Shown in pieces: positions 1 to 4,964 of a stretch of 5,720 nucleotides of DNA. This stretch comes from an uncultured Porphyromonadaceae bacterium (lineage in GTDB: Bacteria; Bacteroidota; Bacteroidia; Bacteroidales; Muribaculaceae). The stretch is from positions 1-5,720 of the forward strand of contig UROS01000149.1 in assembly GCA_900549445.1 (NCBI GenBank), read 5' to 3'. A program made the translations under genes and the position numbers. Position 1 is the stretch's first letter. Every line of letters begins with the position of its first letter. Under the pieces are notes generated by a model. The model saw nothing but the letters and a program-made list of their open reading frames with translations, was not told the DNA's origin and made no database searches.

Positions 1-315
1 GCATTCCCCTCGCTCAAGGCAGTGGATCTCGCGCGGGCCTCGGCGCTCAACGCCGCCGACCTCAGCCACGGACGCCTCTGCTTCGTCAACGCCGGGAGCG
101 CCGTAGCCAGAACCGCGGCTATGGCGCTGAGCAACACGTTCATTTCGCTTATGTCGTCAATCATCTCATGCGAGGGGGCTGTCAACGCCCTCAAGCTGCA
201 GCCTGGCATACAGCGCGCCACCTACACGTTCTTCGGAAAAGTCGTCAACGCCGCCATAGGCCGCGCGGCGGGCATGCGCCACACCGACATCTCAATATAT
301 CTCACCTTAAGCTGA
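1..315 (+). CDS. ald: Alanine dehydrogenase-like protein, C-terminal 104 residues (5' end outside window)
   Basis: The reading frame is open from base 1 and ends at TGA 313-315, so this is the tail of a gene that starts upstream; the internal ATG at 22 is not a credible start. Alanine dehydrogenase interconverts L-alanine and pyruvate plus ammonia with NAD(H) in the cytoplasm. Recalled family sequences end in a segment of the form CVxNxPxxVPRTxxxALxN, then a helix with GAVxAL, then a VxxxAVARxxGxxY-like tail. The visible protein follows this order: CFVNAGSAVARTAAMALSN (visible residues 27-45), EGAVNAL, a pair of helices, then NAAIGRAAGMRHTD near the end. The family proline before R-T is alanine here. 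The catalytic lysine, histidine and aspartate lie in the missing part, so activity cannot be judged. The gene ends 7 bases before rnhA and is probably cotranscribed with it. A related member of the alanine dehydrogenase/PNT superfamily is the main alternative. Confidence 0.7.
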   Translation, partial: AFPSLKAVDLARASALNAADLSHGRLCFVNAGSAVARTAAMALSNTFISLMSSIISCEGAVNALKLQPGIQRATYTFFGKVVNAAIGRAAGMRHTDISIYLTLS

Positions 316-322
316 ACCGCAG

Positions 323-964
323 ATGGCACGAAGGAAATTCTATACTGTATGGAACGGATTCGCCACGGGGGTTTTCGACTCGTGGGAAGAATGCAAGCTG
401 CAGGTGACAGGCTATCCCGACGCCCGCTACAAGAGTTTCGACTCGCAGGAAGAGGCGGTGGCGGCCTACCGCGGCGACCCGGCCGACCATGTGGGCATAC
501 TCAAAGCAATAGCAACCCACACCACCCCTGCGGTGAACTACGAGGCATTCCCCGAAATCATAACCGACGCCCTTGCCGTCGACGCCGCCTGCTCACGCAA
601 TCCCGGCCCGGTGGAATATCAGGGCGTGTGGGTTAAGACCGGGCAGCGCATTTTCCGCGTAGGCCCGCTCCAGGGGGGCACCAACAACATAGGCGAATAT
701 CTCGCCATAGTCCACGCGCTCATCCTTCTGCACAACCGCGGGCGCTCCGACGTTCCGATCTACAGCGACAGCCGCACGGCGCGCTCGTGGGTGAAACACC
801 GCATGGCCAAAACCACGCTGAAGCCTTCGGCGGAAAACGCCGAGCTGTTCCGGCTCGTGGCGCAGGCCGACCACTGGCTGCAGACCCACACCTTCAGCAA
901 CCCGATTCTTACATGGGACACCCCCAGGTGGGGCGAGATACCGGCCGATTTCGGCCGCAAATAG
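323..964 (+). CDS. rnhA: Ribonuclease HI with N-terminal viroplasmin-like domain
   Basis: A 213-residue cytoplasmic nuclease that cuts the RNA strand of RNA:DNA hybrids (R-loops, primers). Residues about 4-50 form a caulimovirus viroplasmin/RNase H N-terminal domain, with FYTVWNGFATGVFDSWEEC and a following YKSFDSQEEA; this domain binds the hybrid in eukaryotic-type RNases H1. The catalytic domain spans about 80-213. The expected metal-binding acids are visible: D87 in VDAACSRNPG, E125 in NNIGEYLA, D149 in YSDSRTA, and D209 in the C-terminal WGEIPADFGRK motif, which is characteristic of the Bacteroidetes version. The ATG at 323 is chosen because the viroplasmin domain begins within five residues of it. 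No Shine-Dalgarno sequence is evident, as usual in this phylum. It lies 7 bases after the alanine dehydrogenase stop codon, which suggests one transcript. All catalytic residues are present, so it is likely active. Confidence 0.92.
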   Translation: MARRKFYTVWNGFATGVFDSWEECKLQVTGYPDARYKSFDSQEEAVAAYRGDPADHVGILKAIATHTTPAVNYEAFPEIITDALAVDAACSRNPGPVEYQGVWVKTGQRIFRVGPLQGGTNNIGEYLAIVHALILLHNRGRSDVPIYSDSRTARSWVKHRMAKTTLKPSAENAELFRLVAQADHWLQTHTFSNPILTWDTPRWGEIPADFGRK

Positions 965-984
965 CATATCTGCGAATTTTTGTG

Positions 985-992
985 TATATTTG
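985..992 (+). promoter_or_regulatory. Putative Bacteroidetes -7 promoter element for nadB
   Basis: TATATTTG fits the Bacteroidetes -7 consensus TAnnTTTG and is followed by a C, as in many promoters of this group. It lies in the short AT-rich gap after rnhA, 48 bases before the nadB ATG, giving a leader of roughly 40 bases. No TTTG -33 element is found at the expected 19-21 base spacing (about 960-965), so the promoter is weak or depends on context. The motif is seen; its function is inferred. Confidence 0.5.
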
Positions 993-1039
993 CCGTGGAA
1001 TCCCGAAACCCTGGGATTCACCTCAAAACCATCAGTGCG

Positions 1040-2617
1040 ATGACATATAAGTACGACTATCTTGTAATCGGATCCGGCATTGCCGGAATGAGTTTCGCTT
1101 TGAAAGTGGCTGCCACCGGACGTGTTGCCCTGGTTTGCAAAACCACCCTCGACGAAGCCAACACAGCGCTCGCCCAGGGCGGCGTGGCTTCAGTGACAAA
1201 TCTCGAGGTCGACGACTTCGACAAACATATACGCGACACCATGATCGCGGGCGATTATCTCAGCGATCCAGTGGCGGTGGAAAAAGTGGTGAAAGGAGCC
1301 CCCGGGCAGATACGCGAACTGATAGGCTGGGGAGTTGACTTCGACAAGAAGGAGGACGGCTCGTTCGACCTCCACCGCGAGGGCGGCCACAGCGAATTCC
1401 GCATACTCCACCACGCCGACAACACCGGCTACGAAATCCAGCAGTCGCTGATAAAGGCCGTAAGGTCGAACCCCAACATCGACATTTTCGAGAACCATTT
1501 CGCAATCGAAATCATAACCCAGCACCATCTGGGCAAGATAGTTACCCGCCGCACCCCCGACATCACCTGCTACGGCGCATACGTGCTCGACACGAAGACG
1601 GGCCAGGTCGACACCTTCCTGTCGCGGGTCACGCTGATGGCCACCGGAGGCGTGGGAGCCGTATACCGCACCACCACCAATCCTCTCGTCGCCACCGGCG
1701 ACGGCATAGCGATGGTCTACCGCGCCAAGGGCACCGTAAAAGACATGGAATTCATCCAGTTCCATCCCACTGCACTTTACCATCCCGGCGACCGTCCCTC
1801 GTTTCTCATCACCGAAGCCATGCGCGGCTACGGCGCCGTGCTGCGCAACTGCAAGGGGGAGGAATTCATGCAGAAATACGACCCGCGCCTGTCGCTCGCT
1901 CCGCGCGACATCGTGGCACGTGCCATCGACTCGGAAATGAAGCTCCATGGCGACGACCACGTGTATCTCGACGTCACCCACAAAGATCCCGAAGAGACCA
2001 GACGCCACTTCCCCAACATCTACAGCCACTGTCTCGAGCTGGGCATTGACATAACCAAAGATTACATCCCCGTGGCGCCCGCCGCCCACTACCTCTGCGG
2101 CGGTATCAAGGTCGACACCAACGCCGAATCGTCGATCCACCGTCTGTATGCCGTGGGCGAATGTTCATGCACCGGACTTCACGGCGGCAACCGCCTGGCC
2201 TCCAATTCTCTGATCGAGGCCGTGGTCTACGCCGACGCCGCAGCCCGCCACGTGACAGCCAACGCGCAGAACTACGCCATCCGCGACGACGTGCCCGAAT
2301 GGAACGACGAGGGCACGCGCCATCCTGAAGAAATGGTGCTCATTACCCAGAGCATCAAGGAAGTGAACCAGATAATGGGCACATACGTTGGTATCGTAAG
2401 AAGCAACCTGCGCCTTGACCGCGCCTGGAACCGCCTCGACATCCTCTACGAGGAGACCGAACGCCTCTTCAAGTGCTCCAAGGCCTCGCGCGAAATCTGC
2501 GAGCTGCGCAATATCATCAACGTAGGCTACCTGATCATGCGCCAGGCGAAGGAGCGCAAAGAATCGCGCGGACTTCACTACACCGTCGACTATCCGCCGG
2601 CAAAAAGCCACGAATAA
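1040..2617 (+). CDS. nadB: L-aspartate oxidase
   Basis: A 525-residue FAD enzyme that oxidises L-aspartate to iminoaspartate, using oxygen or fumarate as acceptor. NadA then condenses the product to quinolinate for de novo NAD synthesis in the cytoplasm. The N-terminal FAD-binding Rossmann motif is GSGIAG at residues 11-16, followed by ALAQGGVAS (44-52). Substrate-site signatures of the succinate dehydrogenase/NadB flavoprotein family follow in order: HREGGHS (E114), FHPTALY (H242), APRD (R289) and APAAHY (H350). These match the E. coli NadB catalytic residues E121, H244, R290 and H351. GECSCTGLHGGNRLASNSL (373-391) is the C-terminal FAD-contact segment, and a helical capping region ends the protein. 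The ATG at 1040 is chosen because the FAD fold begins at residue 6; an upstream in-frame TTG at 980 overlaps the promoter motif. nadA and nadC are not adjacent in this window. Length and motifs are complete, so it is probably functional. A fumarate reductase flavoprotein is excluded by the NadB-type length and motifs. Confidence 0.96.
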   Translation: MTYKYDYLVIGSGIAGMSFALKVAATGRVALVCKTTLDEANTALAQGGVASVTNLEVDDFDKHIRDTMIAGDYLSDPVAVEKVVKGAPGQIRELIGWGVDFDKKEDGSFDLHREGGHSEFRILHHADNTGYEIQQSLIKAVRSNPNIDIFENHFAIEIITQHHLGKIVTRRTPDITCYGAYVLDTKTGQVDTFLSRVTLMATGGVGAVYRTTTNPLVATGDGIAMVYRAKGTVKDMEFIQFHPTALYHPGDRPSFLITEAMRGYGAVLRNCKGEEFMQKYDPRLSLAPRDIVARAIDSEMKLHGDDHVYLDVTHKDPEETRRHFPNIYSHCLELGIDITKDYIPVAPAAHYLCGGIKVDTNAESSIHRLYAVGECSCTGLHGGNRLASNSLIEAVVYADAAARHVTANAQNYAIRDDVPEWNDEGTRHPEEMVLITQSIKEVNQIMGTYVGIVRSNLRLDRAWNRLDILYEETERLFKCSKASREICELRNIINVGYLIMRQAKERKESRGLHYTVDYPPAKSHE

Positions 2618-2667
2618 GGAGAGAGGCTCCTCCGACAATAAAGGCGCTGATTTTCCGTTGATTTGAT

Positions 2668-3327
2668 ATGTTGTATTCTCTCTGCCACCTAAAGCGGGCA
2701 ATCGCCTTTACGCTCTGTATCGTACTCGGCATCAGCAGCCTGACCGCCCAGACCGATGCTCCCGACACCTCTGCCGTACCGGAAGCCGGCAGCGGGCGCC
2801 AGAAGCCTATACAGGGCTACTACTTCACCGATATCGACGGTGAGGAGACCCTTATGCTCGTGTTAAGTGAAGTCACCGTATTCCCGCCACTCAAATTCAA
2901 GAACAAGAAGGAGGAGGAATTCTACTGGAAAACCGTGCGCGACGTAAAGAAGACCCTCCCTTACGCCAAACTTATCTGCGAGACGCTGATAGAGACCTAC
3001 GAATATATCGAAACCTTTCCTACCCAGAAGGAGCGCGAGGAGCACCTGAAAAAGATGGAAAGCGCAGTGTTCGAACAGTATAAGCCCGTGTTGAAGAAAT
3101 TCACCAAGTCGCAGGCGAAGATGCTGATAAAACTCATCAACCGCGAGACGAACCAATCGAGCTACAATATTCTCAAGGCGTTTCTCGGCAGTTTCCGTGC
3201 CGGTTTCTGGCAGACATTCGGCCGTTTTTTCGGTGTGAATCTAAAAACCGGCTACAACCCCGACAAAGACCGCAAGGATGCCATAATCGAGCGCGTGGCG
3301 GTGAAAGTTGAGCTCGGACAGTTGTAA
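2668..3327 (+). CDS. Exported DUF4294 family protein
   Basis: A 219-residue protein of unknown function, recognised as DUF4294, a family found essentially only in Bacteroidetes. Residues 1-27 look like a Sec signal peptide: K9-R10, a hydrophobic core AIAFTLCIVLGISS, then a probable signal peptidase I site after SLTA. There is no lipobox cysteine, so a periplasmic location is predicted. A short disordered linker (about 28-48) precedes the conserved core, which starts at SEVTVFPPLKFKNKKEEEF (68-86) and continues with WKTVRDVKKTLPYAKL and a lysine/glutamate-rich helical region with coiled-coil character (about 108-150). LIKLINRETNQSSYNILKAF (153-172) and a GSFRAGFWQTFGRFFGV segment follow. The core is highly basic and alpha-helical, and I see no catalytic motif. 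The gene starts 50 bases after nadB with no clear promoter or ribosome binding site between them, so readthrough from nadB is likely. A strong hairpin follows 21 bases after its stop. Family assignment is confident; the biochemical role is unknown. Confidence 0.85.
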   Translation: MLYSLCHLKRAIAFTLCIVLGISSLTAQTDAPDTSAVPEAGSGRQKPIQGYYFTDIDGEETLMLVLSEVTVFPPLKFKNKKEEEFYWKTVRDVKKTLPYAKLICETLIETYEYIETFPTQKEREEHLKKMESAVFEQYKPVLKKFTKSQAKMLIKLINRETNQSSYNILKAFLGSFRAGFWQTFGRFFGVNLKTGYNPDKDRKDAIIERVAVKVELGQL

Positions 3328-3348
3328 AGGGGTCGGCTAAGTTAGCTA

Positions 3349-3389
3349 ACCGAAAGCGGCACCGCCCTGAGGGCGGTGCCGCTTTCGGT
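3349..3389. terminator. Perfect 19-bp hairpin between DUF4294 gene and tRNA-Pro, probable bidirectional terminator
   Basis: The left arm 3349-3367 and right arm 3371-3389 are exact reverse complements, separated by the 3-base loop TGA. The stem is GC-rich in the middle (GGCACCGCCC against GGGCGGTGCC), with short AAA and TTT tracts inside the outer stem. It sits between two converging transcription units, the DUF4294 gene on plus and tRNA-Pro on minus, which fits a shared terminator. Neither side carries a proper T tract after the stem: plus reads into CGGGG, and minus into TTAGCTAACTT, part of which is the palindrome GTTAGCTAAC (3341-3350). Its last base is also the tRNA discriminator position, so the stem begins directly at the tRNA 3' end. 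The structure is seen; the terminator role is inferred. Confidence 0.75.
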
Positions 3390-3462
3390 CGGGGTGACAG
3401 GATTCGAACCTGCGACCACCTGGTCCCAAACCAGGTGCGCTACCGGACTGCGCTACGCCCCG
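3389..3462 (-). tRNA. tRNA-Pro, anticodon TGG
   Basis: The reverse strand folds into a complete 74-base cloverleaf. The acceptor arm is CGGGGCG with CACCCCG, the D arm GCGC-AGTCCGGTA-GCGC, the anticodon stem CCTGG/CCAGG around loop TTTGGGA (anticodon TGG, reading proline CCN codons), the variable loop TGGTC, and the T arm GCAGG-TTCGAAT-CCTGT. C1-G72 with discriminator A73 matches bacterial proline tRNAs. CCA is not encoded: the genome continues ACCG, so the CCA-adding enzyme is required. Acceptor position 6-67 is a C.A mismatch, and the first T-stem pair is G.T. It has its own promoter upstream on the minus strand and a hairpin directly after it. Confidence 0.97.
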
Positions 3463-3481
3463 AATGCTCCTTAGAGCGCCG

Positions 3482-3513
3482 CAAAGGTAAGATATTTTTT
3501 TCATACGTGCAAA
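3482..3513 (-). promoter_or_regulatory. Promoter of tRNA-Pro (TTTG-N20-TACCTTTG)
   Basis: On the minus strand the -33 element TTTG (3513-3510) is followed by exactly 20 bases and the -7 element TACCTTTG (3489-3482). Both elements and the spacing match the Bacteroidetes housekeeping sigma consensus (TTTG, 19-21 bases, TAnnTTTG). Transcription would begin around 3476-3479, about 14-17 bases before the mature tRNA 5' end, leaving a short leader for RNase P. This is the best promoter in the window. It interleaves with the oppositely directed promoter at 3498-3529. Confidence 0.8.
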
Positions 3514-3529
3514 AAATAGCGTAACTTTG
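3498..3529 (+). promoter_or_regulatory. Promoter of LOG-family gene, with near-leaderless start
   Basis: The -7 element TAACTTTG (3522-3529) matches TAnnTTTG and is followed by CAGAC and then the ATG at 3535. At the correct 20-base spacing the -33 position reads TTTT (3498-3501) inside a run of T, a three-of-four match to TTTG. Transcription would start only about 4-7 bases after the -7 element, so at or within a few bases of the start codon. The motif is seen; the start site is inferred. Confidence 0.7.
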
Positions 3530-3534
3530 CAGAC

Positions 3535-4110
3535 ATGAAAAAGGACATTAAAGGCATAGCCGTTTACTGCGCATCGTCGACCGATATCGACGAGAAATAT
3601 AAAGAATCTGCCCGCCTGACGGGCAGAATTCTCGCCGAAAAAAAGATTCCGCTGGTAAACGGCGGCGGCGACATCGGCCTTATGGGCGAGTGTATCAACG
3701 CCGTAATGGCTGCCGGAGGCACGTCGATCGGAGTCATCCCGCAGTTCATGGCCGACAAGGGATGGGAGAGCAAACGCCTCACCCGTATTATCATCACCTC
3801 CGGAATGCACGAGCGAAAGAGTACAATGGCCGCACTTTCGCGGGGAGCGATAGCTCTCGCAGGCGGAATTGGAACCCTCGACGAACTTGCCGAGATAATG
3901 ACCTGGCGCCAGCTGGGACTTTACAGGTATCCGGTTGCAATCGTCAATACCGACGGCTACTATAATCCTTTGCTCGAGATGTTCGCCCGCATGAAAAACG
4001 AAGGTTTCATGCGCAATTCGGTTGAACTTGCCAAAGTAGTCGATACTCCCGAGGAGGCAATCGACTATATTTTAAGAGGTTGTTTAAAACATTCCGACAG
4101 TGCCGATTGA
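3535..4110 (+). CDS. LOG-family protein (TIGR00730), nucleoside 5'-monophosphate phosphoribohydrolase
   Basis: A 191-residue cytoplasmic Rossmann-fold protein of the LOG family, often mislabelled lysine decarboxylase. Characterised members hydrolyse the N-glycosidic bond of nucleoside 5'-monophosphates (cytokinin riboside monophosphates in plants and actinobacteria; AMP-like substrates elsewhere), releasing base and ribose 5-phosphate. Visible motifs in order are IAVYCASS at the first strand (8-15), VNGGGDIGLMG (41-51), the substrate-binding GMHERKSTM (90-98), and AGGIGTLDELAEIMTWRQLG (109-128). The last corresponds to the family's PGGxGTxxE motif, with catalytic E117 and with R94 in the HERK segment. 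The first position is alanine instead of the usual proline. The ATG at 3535 is required because the first beta strand begins at residue 8. There is no room for a Shine-Dalgarno sequence between the promoter and the start codon. The 3' end overlaps the DUF4271 gene by 11 bases, suggesting translational coupling. The true substrate in this organism is unknown. Confidence 0.9.
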   Translation: MKKDIKGIAVYCASSTDIDEKYKESARLTGRILAEKKIPLVNGGGDIGLMGECINAVMAAGGTSIGVIPQFMADKGWESKRLTRIIITSGMHERKSTMAALSRGAIALAGGIGTLDELAEIMTWRQLGLYRYPVAIVNTDGYYNPLLEMFARMKNEGFMRNSVELAKVVDTPEEAIDYILRGCLKHSDSAD

Positions 4111-4951
4111 AACTGCCGACACACTGATTGCCGCCGACACCGCGGCTCACTCTGCGGAAACTCCGATGATGCCGTGGGACACCGCACTGTGCCATGAGGC
4201 CGAAGCCCCGTGGTCGGGTGCGGAAAGCTCCCGCATGACCGTAGGCACCATCCCTTATCTCAAAGGAATGACCCCGCAGGAGCGTTCCACCCTGCCCGGC
4301 TACGACTCGGGAGTTATCTGCCTCCTGATTTTAGTATTTGTTCTGCTGTCGACGAATTTCAGTCATTATTCCACCTATATCAAAAACTTCACGCAGGATC
4401 TCTGGTCAGTGCGCCGGCGCGAGAACGTGTTCGACGTCAAAACCTTCAGCGAGACCCGCGTTCAGTTATCGATGGCACTCCTCGTGTGTCTGTGCGAAGG
4501 CATAATACTTTACTCCGTGAGCACGGGCGCCGCACTGTGGGCCTCGATAGGAATCTTCCCCGCCATACTGCTGTTGTCGGCCGCGGCAGGACTTTATTAT
4601 CTGCTGCAGACGTGGAGCTACCGCCTGACCGGCTACGTGTTTTCCGACAAGGTTACATCCCGGTTATGGATAAAAGGATTCAACGCTTCGCAGTCGTTTC
4701 TGGGTCTGTCGCTCACCATCCCGTCGCTGCTCCTTCTGTTTAATCCCGGTCTGACCGCGATAATGGTCGGAATCTCTGTTTTTTTGTATTTTACGGCGCG
4801 AATCATATTCATTTGCAAAGGTTTTAGGCTTTTTTACGACAAATTTAGCTCTTTGAGTTATTTTATTTTGTACCTTTGCACCCTTGAAATAGTACCTCTT
4901 ATTTTGCTGTTCAGAGTCTATTTCTTCATCGCAAAATTACAACCATTATAA
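4100..4951 (+). CDS. DUF4271 family integral membrane protein
   Basis: A 283-residue membrane protein of unknown function. It is recognised as DUF4271, a Bacteroidetes family that I recall commonly sitting next to a uroporphyrinogen-III synthase gene, as here. The first ~65 residues are hydrophilic and low in conservation. Probable membrane helices lie at about 70-86, 123-142, 147-170, 197-215, 217-239 and 251-272, giving about six spans. A conserved cytoplasmic-looking segment RRRENVFD (105-112) lies between helices 1 and 2, and the C-terminal signature YLCTLEIVPLILLFR (258-272) is the family hallmark. The GTG at 4100 overlaps the end of the LOG gene by 11 bases and gives the longest frame. 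ATG codons at 4166 or 4235 would also keep every membrane helix, so the N-terminus is uncertain. The last ~200 bases are distinctly richer in A+T than the gene's first half and contain the putative promoter of the next gene. Family call is confident; function is unknown. Confidence 0.85.
   Translation: MPIETADTLIAADTAAHSAETPMMPWDTALCHEAEAPWSGAESSRMTVGTIPYLKGMTPQERSTLPGYDSGVICLLILVFVLLSTNFSHYSTYIKNFTQDLWSVRRRENVFDVKTFSETRVQLSMALLVCLCEGIILYSVSTGAALWASIGIFPAILLLSAAAGLYYLLQTWSYRLTGYVFSDKVTSRLWIKGFNASQSFLGLSLTIPSLLLLFNPGLTAIMVGISVFLYFTARIIFICKGFRLFYDKFSSLSYFILYLCTLEIVPLILLFRVYFFIAKLQPL
4871..4878 (+). promoter_or_regulatory. Putative -7 promoter element for the uroporphyrinogen-III synthase gene, inside the DUF4271 coding region
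   Basis: TACCTTTG followed by CA is an exact fit to TAnnTTTG and has the same eight bases as the tRNA-Pro -7 element. It lies within the last 81 bases of the DUF4271 gene. The nearest upstream TTTG (4852-4855) is only 15 bases away instead of 19-21, so the -33 match is poor. A start near 4884 would give a leader of about 80 bases. It is embedded in an AT-rich stretch, which favours a real promoter over chance. Confidence 0.45.
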
Positions 4952-4964
4952 TAAAACGACGAGC

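Noticed and set aside
593..1021. Minus-strand open reading frame over rnhA
   Set aside because: It is antisense to the catalytic domain of a well-supported RNase HI and resembles no known protein.
980..1039. Upstream TTG start extending nadB by 20 residues
   Set aside because: The extension would contain the putative -7 promoter element (985-992) and precedes the natural N-terminus of the FAD fold, which begins just after the ATG at 1040.
1190..2140. Open reading frame of 316 codons on the minus strand inside nadB
   Set aside because: It lies fully antisense to a gene with complete NadB motifs. Its composition (valine, alanine, glycine and histidine rich) is what the complement of GC-biased codons gives, and it has no recognisable domain.
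2617..2631. Small inverted repeat AGGAG/CTCCT after the nadB stop codon
   Set aside because: A 5-bp stem with a 5-base loop and no T tract is too weak to call a terminator, and the AGGAG is too far from the ATG at 2668 to act as its ribosome binding site.
2165..2701. Open reading frame of 178 codons on the minus strand across the end of nadB
   Set aside because: It is a shadow frame of nadB codon bias, covers the nadB/DUF4294 boundary antisense, and shows no family resemblance or promoter.
3389..3462. tRNA-Pro as an integration site for a mobile element
   Set aside because: No integrase, no direct repeat of the tRNA 3' end and no accessory genes are visible on either side.
3346..3810. Minus-strand open reading frame of 154 codons running through the tRNA-Pro region
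   Set aside because: Its C-terminal part is a translation of the tRNA gene itself (VAQSGSAPGLGPGGRRFESC), a well-known spurious peptide. The rest is antisense to the LOG gene.
4779..4785. Run of seven T in the DUF4271 gene as a possible phase-variation tract
   Set aside because: The run is short, the frame is intact, and the protein has no surface-variation context. It belongs to a generally AT-rich stretch.
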